A DNA stretch of 64,000 nt from NCBI GenBank assembly GCA_040954595.2, contig CM082587.2, forward strand, positions 12,276,001 through 12,340,000, read 5' to 3'. The notes beneath the pieces are model-generated. The model ran no database searches. It worked only from the letters and a program-made list of their open reading frames with translations, and was not told the DNA's origin. The translations under genes and the position numbers were made by a program. Shown here one piece after another: positions 10,396 to 19,842 of this stretch. How positions within the stretch are numbered: position 1 is the stretch's first letter; the number at the start of each line of letters is the position of its first letter. Source of the DNA: Balanoglossus misakiensis. Taxonomy: Eukaryota; Hemichordata.

Positions 10396-10560
10396 GTTCT
10401 CCGTCCTCGTCGCCAAATATAGAATCGTTGGTGGGCAATAATGACAACACGAGACACCAAGTCCGGCATGTAAGAGTGAGAGTGCCTAGCCTCGTTCACG
10501 CACTTTATTCATAATGACCCGAATGTTGCATTACGTCATTTTACAGAATGTATAAAGTAT
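10396..10560 (-). mobile_element. Retrotransposon leader and LTR 3' edge
   Basis: Read on the minus strand, an AATAAA near 10507-10502 is followed by a leader ending in TTGGCGACGAGGACGG just before the gag ATG. That leader motif is characteristic of many invertebrate Ty3/gypsy elements. A second LTR and pol were not found, so the element is 5'-only. The outer LTR boundary could not be fixed. Confidence 0.5.
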
Positions 10561-10772
10561 AGATGCTCACTAGTGTTTGGACACTACAATATACATGTGA
10601 CTGCAGTGTCTTTCCAATCATGAATTTGCAAGGTGTCCTTCGGAGAAAATCTTCTGATTCTCTTTTCTGATTTGCTTTGCATATTTAACTTAATGATCTC
10701 ATTTGTTGGAATTCCCTGTCTCAAATTTTTGATGATCAGTCTCTGCCCCATTGCTCATCGTCCCAACTTTCT
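10561..10772. other. Unassigned stretch between retrotransposon and LINE tail
   Basis: AT-rich and identical in arrangement in X2 (24638-24849). No domain, inverted repeat or gene recognised. Confidence 0.5.
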
Positions 10773-11100
10773 GATGATATATGGATGATAGATGGGATCA
10801 AATCTTTGGTCGTGTATTTGCTACAAATGGTAGGTATTGGTTCGTGATTGAGTCTTTGTGTTGTATATTTGGGGTCGCAGTGGTATGAGTTTGGATTTAT
10901 GCCAATCTTTAAGTTAAGTGTTATTTGGGTTGCCGTTGAGCATTGATGGCTTGATAAGTGGGGCTAGGGTCAATTTTGATTGGGTTTGGATTGTTTGGGC
11001 TAAGATAGGTTGGGTGATGGCTAGGATTTGTGGTGGGTATAAGGTGTGGTGTAAGAGATGGAGGCATTATGGGGTCTGGTGAGGTTTTTGTGAAGGAGGC
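10773..11100 (-). repeat. LINE 3' segment matching the ~570-bp satellite
   Basis: The reverse complement follows the satellite at about 44850-45181 almost base for base, from GGCCTCCTTCAC through CCCAAATAACACTTAAC to CATCTATCATCCATATATC. The same sequence forms the last ~60 codons of the RT reading frame ([16 protein letters not shown]...), which do not resemble an RT tail. See Findings. Confidence 0.85.
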
Positions 11101-12120
11101 CATGGTGGCTGCAGAATTCAGGGCATGCTGTAGCGGTTGAATGCATGATGATGGTAAACCACAGAGTATTGCATTGCAGTAGTCCAGTTTTGATGTGATT
11201 AGAGCATGAACCAGCATCTGGCAAACTTCCTTAGTGAGGTAACGGCGAATGTGGCTGATTTGACGCAGATGGAAGAAAATTGACTTGCAAATTGCATTAA
11301 TGTGCTTATTGAAAGTGTAATTGTCGTCGAATGTCACACCTATATTCCGTGCAGAATTCACAATTTGAACACAACATGATCCAATGCTCATGTGGTTTAT
11401 GGGACGAGGCGAGCGGTTGAACTGAGACCTTATCAGGTGTACCTCGGGTTTGCCACCATTTAGTTGAAGTTTATTATGTGTCATCCAGGTTTTTATTTCG
11501 TGAACTGCCCTTTCCATCTTGTCTAATGTACTTATGGTGTCTAACTGGAAGAAATATTGGTATAGTTGGTTGTCATCGGCATATTGGTGAAAATTGATGT
11601 TGTGGTGACAAATAAGTTGAGCAAGTGGTTGGATGTAGCTGCAGAACAAAAGTGGGCCAAGCACTGAACCGTGTGGTACTCCATATTGTAGATATTGAGG
11701 TTCTGACATTGTGCCATACAAACTGCTGTCTGTTCTTAAGATATGATGAGAACCATTGTAGTGCGATGTTGGTGATGCCCAGTTTTGATAACCTTGAGAT
11801 GATTGTGTCGTGATCTATGGTATCAAACACAGAGGAGAGATCGAGGAGAACCACGAGTACACATTTACCGGCATCCAGTGCCATACAAATATCGTTGTTG
11901 ACTTTAGTAAGTGCTGTTTCGGTACTGTGATCCTTTCGGTACGCTGACTGCAGTGGTTCTTGTAGTGAGTTGGTAGTCAAATATGATGTCAGTTGTGGTG
12001 CTACAATCTTCCCGATTACTTTTGACAGGAAGGTTAGGTTTGAAACTGGTCGATAGTTCTTGAAAATGTTTTTGTCGAGCGAAGGTTTCTTGAGTATATT
12101 GGTGTGATGACTGCTATTTT
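10921..12120 (-). pseudogene. CR1/L2-type LINE reverse transcriptase, broken
   Basis: Two overlapping frames, at 11980-11573 and 11721-10921. Visible RT blocks: [28 protein letters not shown] (first catalytic aspartate), [13 protein letters not shown] (usually GVPQGS), and [10 protein letters not shown] with the catalytic DD. Then come thumb-like residues to [10 protein letters not shown] frameshift near 11,700 separates the fingers/palm start from the YADD part. After NSAA the frame enters satellite sequence, so the normal C-terminal connection is missing. The upper limit of RT similarity is uncertain. Confidence 0.82.
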
Positions 12121-12345
12121 AAGTTATTCAGGAACAGTTCCAGTTTTGAGTGACAAATTGATAATTGTGGCCATGATAGTGAGCAGATTACCAAGACATT
12201 GCTTATCAAGTGCTGTAGGGATGAGATCAAGTACACGTGTTTTAGATGGAGACTGACGGGTTGGTTATAAGCTGATATGGCTGAGGAGAGGTCATTTGGA
12301 GGCTAGGACATTTGATGTATTTTGTCGAGATCATGGCTGAAACTA

Positions 12346-13125
12346 TCAATTGAAATGGCAGATATGACGATAAGATATTTGACGTCTACTGTGTGTTGGT
12401 TTCGGAAGAGCAAGTTTTGCATTGACAGGATTGTGATCAGAGAGTTCCAAGCAGTCTACAGAGACACTCTTGATGTTAGACGCAGAGTTAGATAAGATGA
12501 GATCAAGAGTATGACCCTTTCTGTGTGTTGGTTGTTGGACCCATTGTTTCAGATTACAGGCGCTGATGATTCCATTGAATTTCTGTGTTACTGGATTCTT
12601 ATCATCTTCTAGGTGAATATTGAAATCTCCTACGATGAAGAGATTACTTGAGCAGGTGACATACTTCTCAAGTGTTGTACTGAACTCTTCCATGAACTGT
12701 GGTGCGGTGAATTTATTATTAACTGATGGTGGTGGACGGTAGACAAGAATTATTTTCATGGAAAGTTTCTGGTGAAGAATAGTTGCTTCCGCTGCCTCAA
12801 AAGATTTAACAGAGAGAATAGGCTTCCAAGCTGTTTATTTTAGTGCTAGCTTATGAATTTAAGCTAAGCCTCCACCGATCTTGCCAACCCCAGGTAGATG
12901 TTTGACAGCATAGCCTGGTGGTGTACATTCAGCCATTACGTGTTCGTCACCAGATTCCTTCAACCATGTTTCAGTGAGTACAAGAATATCAATTTCTTTA
13001 TCTGTGATGTAGTCTGCAATGTCTAATGATTTGCATCTAGCTGAGCGGACATTCCATGTAGAGAGTAGAAGTTCACACGTATTGTGGAAAGGGTGGATCT
13101 TGAATACTGCATAGTCACTCTTCAA
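12346..13125 (-). pseudogene. LINE AP-like endonuclease domain, broken
   Basis: Two frames on one strand. At 13125-12859 STWNVRSARCKSLDIADYI and DILVLTETWL are seen (metal-binding Asn and Glu), followed by a stop after GKIGGGLA. At 12759-12346 IILVYRPPP, FIVGDFNIHLED, LDLILSN and the catalytic SDHNPV are seen. The order fits an apurinic-like endonuclease of a non-LTR element, upstream of the RT on the same strand. The domain is disabled by the stop and the gap between frames. Confidence 0.82.
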
Positions 13126-13481
13126 TAGATATTTAGTGACTCGCTAACTGTTGCGATTCGTGTGTGTGTAATTTACGTACTTCAAGTTAAATATCGCAAC
13201 TAGCCGTAATGTTTGACTAGGGGGAGCACCTATACTAATGCGAGTACCAGGGATTGAAAGTTGCACCTGTATTTTGATCCCTTAGTTACCCTTATAAGTA
13301 CATTTGTAGTTTAATAACCATAGTTCTATTGCAAACCATTCTTTCCGTAGTTTCTTGTTTCAAATATTGTAATCTGAATTTATTTTGATGTTTGACAGGT
13401 GTGATTATCTGTATTTGCGGCCATTTTGAAAAAAAATTGGTTGCCATGGAAACTCTTCAACAGATATTTAGTGACTCGCTA
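13118..13481. repeat. 29-bp direct repeat, two copies (13118-13146, 13453-13481)
   Basis: CTCTTCAA(T/C)AGATATTTAG and the following 10 bases occur twice, 335 bp apart, with one mismatch. The first overlaps the LINE 5' coding end. The arrangement does not fit a simple target-site duplication around the LINE. The sequence between (13147-13452) has no recognisable gene. Confidence 0.7.
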
Positions 13482-13598
13482 TCTGAATTTGTTCAGTACA
13501 CATTAACACACATCTGAGCCAAGTTTGGTGCTTTTATCACAAAATACACAATCGATATGAAAATTTGGGTTTTGGTGCTCCACTACCTAAGTAACATT

Positions 13599-14019
13599 AA
13601 GGATGTACGTTCAATAAAATGGAAAGTATTGTCATTTTTTTTAATTGTGGATTTTTTTATTCTCTTTTGTATGTATAATGAAAATCCGTAATAAAATATA
13701 GGGGTCACCGCGCTTGTTTTTGAAATACAGAGCCATGAAATTGGTCGATAATAGAAGAAATCTGCTGACTCAGCATTTTTCACCAATGGTTTGTTTGTCT
13801 ATGGCCAAAATTCTTAATGCAATTTATCTCAAAAAAGAGCGCGGTGACCCCTATATTTTATTTGACCAATGAATTTATATTTGCTGGACTGAGCTATGTG
13901 TAAAATTTCGTGAAAATGACAATAGTAGAAGTTTGTTTTCTGGCGATTATCAATGTAATCCTATGGGAAAAAGACCGGACACGCAGTGTTTCCGGTTTAT
14001 GTTCTGCACGTACATCCTT
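13599..14019. mobile_element. Small inverted-repeat element (AAGGATGTACGT ends) with inner hairpin
   Basis: The ends AAGGATGTACGT (13599-13610) and ACGTACATCCTT (14008-14019) are inverted. Inside, 13691-13714 and 13838-13861 form a second 24-bp perfect inverted repeat containing GGGGTCACCGCGC. No coding capacity. The target duplication is not clear. Also in X2 at 27676-28097. A MITE-like element is the best reading. Confidence 0.6.
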
Positions 14020-14083
14020 GATGAAGTTTGCTGGCTAGAGGGCTCCTAAACCTCCTTAATATTTGACGTCTTCACTCCTACAG

Positions 14084-14316
14084 GACTGCGCAGCTGGAAG
14101 TTAAAGTTCAGCATGTTCTGAAGCATGCACGCTGTGTCCAGGGGTTTCATGTGTGGAACAGCCAGCCTCTCATCACCAACACAATGCGGACTGGGATATT
14201 TTGCCAACAATGGAAGTATAGACTGTACGCCTTGTCCTGCCCCGGGTATAAGTGCCAATATGATGGTATGTCGGAGCCAGAGGTGTGTGAAGATGGATAC
14301 TACACTAATATAGATG
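14084..14316 (+). pseudogene. Ephrin-receptor-like (GCC2/GCC3) repeat exon, stop and frameshifts
   Basis: The acceptor CTCCTACAG leads into DCAAGS, a TAA, SSACSEACTLCPGVSCVEQPAS. A shift gives TQCGLGYFANNGSIDCTPCPAPG, and a second one-base shift (one C short at CCCCGGG) gives GYKCQYDGMSEPEVCEDGYY, ending phase 1 at GTGAGT. The C-x2-C and CxxGYY spacing matches the ephrin-receptor-like repeats found next to EGF modules in proteins of the SCUBE/SVEP1 kind. The lesions are identical in X2. Confidence 0.62.
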
Positions 14317-14361
14317 GTGAGTCAGCACTTAAAGTTTGGGCATTACTGTGTAATCTTTCAC

Positions 14362-14875
14362 TTAAAGGCACGTAAGCTGTAACTTTTGGGATAATTTTCA
14401 TAATTTTTGTTTAAAACTGCACTACCATTAGTCCATGCAGATGAAGGCAGTGAACTATACACAAGCATTATAAACCCTAAATATGAGTGCATATGCAAGT
14501 TTTAACCAGATAAATAATAAAGCTTTGCCGCAAGCGATTATGGCCGCCACCCTGGGAAAATGCAAGAAACAATGAAAATGTTGCATTTCCGTTTGTGAAA
14601 CTTCATAAACAAAACATGATCTCATCCACTTGAGCTCATGGAAGTAAATGTACACCACTGAGACATCAGATTTTCATTTTTCATTGCAATATTGCACTTT
14701 TTTTAAAATTGCAGGAATTTTCGTTTTTTCTTTAATTTTTGGCCATTGTGTCATAAATAAGTGTTGAGCTTGATATATTATCATGAAATATCATTTAATA
14801 GACATAATTAAAAGCATATATGAGATTATTTAAAACTTTAATTTTTTTATCCAGTTGAAGCTTACGTGCCTTTAA
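14362..14875. mobile_element. TTAA-flanked MITE, present in both copies
   Basis: The element is 14366-14871 with ends AGGCACGTAAGCT and AGCTTACGTGCCT, flanked by TTAA at 14362-14365 and 14872-14875. No coding capacity. X2 carries it at 28444-28948, so insertion predates the X duplication. It sits just after the splice donor of the preceding exon. Confidence 0.75.
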
Positions 14876-15296
14876 GGCGGACGATCATCTTATGTGCATG
14901 TACGTAATTCTGTGCGTACAAACATTACGTCCAGTCCAAATATTCTGCCAATTTTACATCCAATGCATTCAAATAGTGGACTGCTTCGCTTTCATCCAGT
15001 TTTCATGTGCATCGTATAAGTAGACTTTTGTTTTGTCCCGTCTTTTCACCAAATTTGCTCTTTTCCAAATCTCCGACACAGACTATGATCGTCACGATCT
15101 TGTCTGTTGTTAGAACAGCACACTGCCGTATGGCATTGACTGTACACAGTTTCTGTTACCAATATCTCTGGATTGGCATTTTCCTGTCCTCAATCTTTTG
15201 CCAGGGATTTTTGTCTCCCCAACCCGCGTGAGAATCCCACGTCTTTGAAGGTATGACTGTGACTATAAGATTCTATAAATCTCTGTTTATTTTCAG
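14876..15296 (+). other. Intron, no recognised feature
   Basis: A 74-aa open frame at 15007-15231 lacks a domain and has no conserved cysteine pattern. A decayed exon before the GTATGA at 15251 cannot be excluded but is not supported. Confidence 0.45.
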
Positions 15297-15427
15297 CACA
15301 AACATCATGTGCTGATTGCCCAGCTGGTAACCAATGTCCAAATGGTAACACTGTGATTTTATGCTCGGCTGGTTATTACAGTTCGGCCTTGGACAAAGGA
15401 TGTCTCGCTGTACCTCTTGCATAACAG
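15297..15427 (+). pseudogene. Ephrin-receptor-like repeat exon, one-base frameshift
   Basis: After TTTTCAG it reads QTSCADCPAGNQCPNGNT, then ILCSAGYYSSALDKGC, in phase 1. Near the end one base is missing (CTCGC/TGTACC), because TSCITG continues only in the next frame before GTAAAC. CADCPAGNQCP and CSAGYYS are typical of the ephrin-receptor-like repeat. X2 has the same lesion (29374-29504). Confidence 0.62.
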
Positions 15428-15681
15428 GTAAACTTCTACCCACCCACCTTTATTTCCAACATCAAACATTAGGTCAGGTAATTTACTAACTGAAAAATAG
15501 GATGGGATCATTTTCTATTTCTGTATTTAAAATTTACTGATATAATATATGAATGAAAAAATGACAATTTTTCCAAATTTGAATAGACCTCTATTTATGA
15601 AAATAATTAAAATTTGCACCAAATTTTTACAGTGGTATTCAAAGGTTAACTTGGTGTGTAAATTCTCTGTTTGATTTACAG

Positions 15682-15815
15682 ATCAGCTGGTGCTGAACAT
15701 TGTACTATTTGTGAGCAAGGGTACGCCTGCATAGATCCCAGTGCATCGCAATTCAAGTGTACCAAGGGTTACGTGTCATTGGCTGGTGCAACAAACTGTA
15801 CCAGATGTACAAATG
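15682..15815 (+). pseudogene. Ephrin-receptor-like repeat exon, length not a multiple of three
   Basis: It reads SAGAEHCTICEQGYACIDPS, then QFKCTKGYVSLAGATNCTRC, ending phase 1 at GTAAGA. At 134 bp it is one base short of phase 1-1, the missing base lying at its start, so it would shift frame against the preceding exon. It is otherwise open and identical in X2. Confidence 0.6.
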
Positions 15816-16047
15816 GTAAGATTGTGGTACTTGTTCAGTTTGCTGTGTGATGAAACTGAGGGGTATGTGTGTATGCATGTATGTGTTTACAACAGATTAT
15901 CAACTCAGTGCGAGATCTTGCGAGACAATGATTCCACTGAAGAGGTATTGTACAGTAAAACCTGTGATTACGGACATCTCTCTAATAAGGGATCGTTGGA
16001 CCAAACCATGGTGGAAAAAATCGTTCTTTGAATTTTTTCTGTGATAG
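15816..16047 (+). other. Intron with deletion relative to X2
   Basis: At about 15926 (CTTGCGAGAC/AATGATTCC) X1 lacks sequence that X2 keeps at about 30065-30589, including a whole exon (30276-30473). The join has a two-base AC microhomology. Confidence 0.75.
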
Positions 16048-16144
16048 GTTCATACTCGTTAGGTTCGGCCACGTCCTTCTGGTTATGAATGCACAACTAC
16101 AAGTGTCACACAGTGCGCTACAGGGCAGTAAAGTGCTGAAGGAG
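16048..16144 (+). pseudogene. Ephrin-receptor-like repeat exon, frameshift and TAA
   Basis: It reads SYSLGSATS, then in another frame PSGYECTTTSVTQCATGQ, a TAA, SAEG, ending phase 1 at GTAAGT. The stop sits where family members have an aromatic residue (GxYS). X2 at 30710-30806 has the same stop. Confidence 0.55.
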
Positions 16145-16247
16145 GTAAGTCTTGAAATCCCTTTTCTTCTTGTCTCGATTTGAACATGGTTCCACAAGTT
16201 GTTTTCATCACTTGTAGTTTTACATATTTTTTGAGTTCAACAGCTAG

Positions 16248-16925
16248 CTATACATGGTGTCCTGAGAAGTCAACCAGTATGAGAAGTCGGTCTCGGCCAG
16301 TACGAGAAGTCGGCCTGTGGGAGAGAACCCTGGTACTTTGTGTTATATATAACTGTTTCACTACGAAATGTTTCCTTGATGTACAGGAGCTGAGATATTT
16401 GTACAAATAGCCGATGAATTTTAAAACTGTCTGTTCACTTTTCATGTACGTCACCGGGGTACGTCAACATCAGTCACCTGCACTTCTTGAGCTGCGCCAG
16501 TAGTCTGTTCCTTGTCACGTTTGTTTGTTTGTTTGGTGTTGTCTCAGAAAGTATGAATATACACATACATCTTCTATGTATTTTAGTAGGCTTTGAAACA
16601 ACTCCCTTTAATCAGAAATGTCACAGGAATTTGGCGAACAACCTAAGCTCCTTATGCGGATACGGGGCTGGGGAACTGGTACGGATGCCAGACGCCATTA
16701 TTTGAAATGACGCCATTGTGTTGTCAAGAATTTGGGAAATCCGTCCAAATGAAAATATTTAGTGCAATTATATTTTATTAAGTGTTGTTATAAGTAATCT
16801 GGGTCATTACTGCACTATTCGGGTACAAGTTCAACAACTGGCCGACTTCTCATACTGGCCGACTTCTCATGCGCGCGAACTGGCCGACTTCTAATCTGGC
16901 CGACTTCTCATGTATTCCTATACAT
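16248..16925. mobile_element. MITE with GAGAAGTCGGCCAGT subrepeats and CTATACAT flanks
   Basis: 16256-16917 is flanked by the 8-bp direct repeat CTATACAT (16248-16255, 16918-16925). Both ends carry several copies of GAGAAGTCGGCCAGT, direct at the left (about 16264-16318) and inverted at the right (about 16838-16910). The 8-bp duplication fits hAT-type insertion, although no hAT terminal motif is obvious. X2 has it at 30918-31583 with the same flanks. No coding capacity. Confidence 0.6.
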
Positions 16926-16956
16926 TATTGAAAATTGGGCAAACTGGTGTTTTCAG

Positions 16957-17070
16957 ACAACTTATGAAGTCCTTGTCTCAATGGAGGTACCTGCCAACAA
17001 CAGGTAAATTCTTGTACTGCCACAATTTGCATGTGCACAGAGTGTTACTAGGGAACCAGTTGTGAGACAA
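16957..17070 (+). pseudogene. EGF-like module exon with two stops
   Basis: A 114-bp exon (GTTTTCAG acceptor, GTAAGT donor). It reads NL, TGA, SPCLNGGTCQQQVNSCTATICMCTECY, TAG, GTSCET. The stops fall before the second cysteine and after the C5-C6 extra cysteine; all remaining cysteines are in register. Both stops are in X2 (31623-31736). Confidence 0.65.
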
Positions 17071-17341
17071 GTAAGTTTGAATCTGTAGCAGTTAATAATG
17101 ATAATTATCATTTTTTTATTATGATTTAAACTTCACTGATGTTGTACAAACACAAAAATAGAAAGGAATAGCAGCTTAGCTCTATTCCGTTTCGAAAGTT
17201 TTTGTTCTTTTAAACTACCTGTGCATTTTTTTTATTTATTCTGATTATGCTAATATGCTAATTTGTCGGTTTGTCACATCACAATTTTTGAAGGAAACTC
17301 ACCCCTGATGATCATGGAAAATTTGACCCTTTTCCTTGCAG
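17071..17341 (+). other. Intron of the EGF array
   Basis: AT-rich, ending in CCTTGCAG. X2 carries an additional ~30 bp near 31969-32000 relative to X1. No gene seen. Confidence 0.6.
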
Positions 17342-17464
17342 GACTCAACCAGTGTCAACCAAATCCGTGCCAGAATGGTGGCTTCTGTCAACCGGCTCGA
17401 AATTCCTGCTTTGATCTCACCTGCATATGTACTGGTTGCTACAAAGGTGATAGGTGTGAGATAT
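17342..17464 (+). CDS. EGF-like module exon, all eight cysteines
   Basis: A 123-bp phase 1-1 exon (CCTTGCAG acceptor, GTAAGT donor). It reads LNQCQPNPCQNGGFCQ, then NSCFDLTCICTGCYKGDRCEI. This is the best-preserved module and serves as the reference for the locus: C1, C2, C3, extra, C4, C5, extra, C6. No calcium-binding signature (D-x-D/N-E) is seen at the start. Identical protein in X2. Confidence 0.82.
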
Positions 17465-17996
17465 GTAAGTATACAGCGCAGTCTCATTCAAATACTGCAT
17501 GTTTCCTGAGCATAGGTGTAGCCATCACCACAGCAGAGCTTGGAGAGTTCTTGACATCGAATGCAAGATTACACTCTTTCCAATCAAAATCACTTTCGTG
17601 GCGCATAATGTCTTGATTGTCTTGGTTCAAGAAACATTATGCGCGACTGGCCAATTTTACTGCCTTTTGTCAACACACATCCACTATGGAAATTCTCACT
17701 CCAGGCCAGATAGTGTAAATTTACATATGAGTCTACAGGTGTGCTTGAAGTCAAGTCAAGCATTTGCAAGGAACCCTCCTCCAGTACACAGGTCTTTGAT
17801 TTCATGAAGGGAAGCCCTTGCCTCACAGTCACTGCCATGTGATCTATGGAGGTGTGAACAACTTGATACCAGCCTAATATAAGTTGTAGGCACAATCACT
17901 CCACACACCCTTGCCATAATTCTGCAAGGTTTTTGCCATATCTGTACTGTAGAATGAGTAGCAAGGAATAAAATGGCGTCCTTTCTTAATTTCCAG
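17465..17996 (+). other. Intron with a strong hairpin
   Basis: 17601-17611 (GCGCATAATGT) pairs with 17634-17644, and an inner CTTGA/TCAAG pair extends the stem. The same hairpin is in X2 at about 32317-32360. It ends in the TTTCCAG acceptor. Overlapping open frames of 97-102 aa lack domains. Confidence 0.6.
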
Positions 17997-18181
17997 TGCA
18001 AAACCCCTGTGATCCCAACCCATGTATGAATGGTGGATTTTGCCAGCAAACATCGTGCAATTTCTATTCATGCCAGTGTGTGAACTCTTACACAGGTGAC
18101 ATCTGTCAAACCATAGACCCTAGAGAAAGAAGGGCGAGCAACTGCGGCAAAGATCAAAGGGTTTGGGGATTATCTGTATGA
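17997..18181 (+). CDS. EGF-like module exon without downstream donor; possible terminal exon
   Basis: After TTTCCAG it reads QNPCDPNPCMNGGFCQQTSC, then YSCQCVNSYTGDICQT, and runs on as DPRERRASN... to a TGA at 18179-18181. The usual GT right after the last cysteine is absent (ACCATAG), so the exon is either a 3'-terminal exon of a shorter form or a module that lost its donor. The C5-C6 extra cysteine is serine (NSY). Confidence 0.55.
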
Positions 18182-19482
18182 TGATGTTTTTTGTATATAA
18201 TTAACACCCAGGACAGTCGGACAATGACTTCCTTACTTCGGCACGTGTCGACCCCACCAGTGATGCGAAAACTTGCCACCAAACTGGCACTACTGCATTT
18301 CAGCAGCCACTGCGTTTTTTTCTAAAATTCTAAAAGTATTACGATGTCTGTGCTAATTATTATGGTTTGGTGTTCGTCTGTCGGTTGAACGGTCATTTCT
18401 AGTGCCACAAGCTTCATTTAAAAATTGTAAACAAATCATCCATGTTTTTTGCATGTCCGACTGGGCACTCATATTTCTTAGTAACGCTGACACTTTTCGT
18501 AATAATTTTATGTTTGCGTGAAGCATTGAAATAAAAATTGTGGTTTAGGGGCATTTTATTTCGCAGTGCGTGAACAATAAAACAGATTTCACGAAAACAA
18601 TTTGTAAACAAACTGGGTGGATTATCATGTGTGCGCTATGGCCGCCAGGCAACCCTCGGTACGGTTAGCTCACAGCCTTGTGAAATACCCGGACTGTTAG
18701 ACAAAAGATGCTTGTTTTGGACGCTGTCAGACTCAGATTCAAATTCCTGTTTAACTTGTCCAGATGTGTTCCATAAATAATCGCTGCGTTCAACCACGTT
18801 GCAGTTTTCTCGTCTTCTGTGAGATGTTCTGAGGTGTTGTGATAACTTCACACAAAACACGAGACTTTGCGTTAGTTTATACACAGTTTATTTGCAAATT
18901 GGATTATTGGGATTTATCTGGAAATAATGTATGCAAAAGAACATCATTTCAAGAAAAAACTGGAGTTGCGCGTCCTTCTTTCTCTAGGGTCCATGGTCAA
19001 ACAAGTGAGTATATACTTTCAAGACACCCTGCAAACAAACAAGCCATCTTCATTCCGTAGATCTTTTAAGCTTATTTATACATTGTAAATTTTGATGTGA
19101 AACTTTATTGGTCTTGTTGCCAAACTTCTGAAGAAATGAGGATATTGTTTTGAAGGGTATTTTATCAGTAGGTAACAAATACCATGGCCCTCCATGCAAA
19201 TACCCACATGGTAAATTAAAACTGTTACAGATGTATTTGATTTCCACATATTGATTACATGTGGGATAATATTGGGTGCTGGCAGTTTCAGTAAATGAAC
19301 TGCTCTTAAAAGTTGGGCGTCAGGGCACCCTTGATTTTGCCTGTTCCAAGTTAGAATAGTCTGTCCATATGAATATTTGTTCAGCAAGTTACAAGCAATC
19401 TTTTAAGTTTGGAATGAAAAAATAGTGAAATGACTTGTGATGTTAATATGCAATTGTTGGTTGATTTACATGCAACCCCCAG
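18182..19482 (+). other. Long intergenic or intronic stretch
   Basis: Conserved with X2 (32898-34199). Two minus-strand frames (18611-18414, 65 aa; 18884-18636, 82 aa with a Ser/Glu-rich middle) remain open in both copies but show no recognisable domain. Given the near-identity of the copies, openness is weak evidence. It ends in ACCCCCAG. Confidence 0.4.
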
Positions 19483-19605
19483 GACTCGATCAATGTTCTC
19501 CCAATCCGTGCATGAACAACGGTATCTGTGAGCCAATCAGTGGATCGTGCAGTGCGTTTACCTGTCGCTGTCAAGGCTGTATCATTGGAATCACCTGTGA
19601 CCAAG
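19483..19605 (+). CDS. EGF-like module exon, all eight cysteines
   Basis: A 123-bp phase 1-1 exon (CCCCCAG acceptor, GTAAAT donor). It reads LDQCSPNPCMNNGICEPISG, then SCSAFTCRCQGCIIGITCDQ. The full cysteine set is present. In the X2 copy C3 has become tyrosine, so this is the better-preserved duplicate. Confidence 0.8.
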
Positions 19606-19842
19606 GTAAATTTATCAGACGAGGAACTGTTTTTCCCCCCTCATACCGGTATATTTGTCATAGCTGGCAGCTATGAAATTACCTGTATATTTAGGATGTG
19701 ACAAACCAAATAGGCACTTTCAGGAATTGAGTCTTTTTTGCAATTACTAAGTCCTAAACTCCCAAAAGTATAATAAGTAATTCTTATTGTTCAGTTATAC
19801 ATTAAGGAGGCTTAGTTATAGGAGAACCCGATAGAACCACAG
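19606..19842 (+). other. Intron carrying the X1 right end
   Basis: Matches 34323-34560 in X2 up to GAACCACAGCTGT, where X1 switches to the start of X2. No gene seen. Confidence 0.65.

Noticed and set aside
18636-18884. 82-aa minus-strand frame kept in X2 (33353-33601)
   Set aside because: Near-identical duplicates keep chance frames open; no domain or codon evidence.
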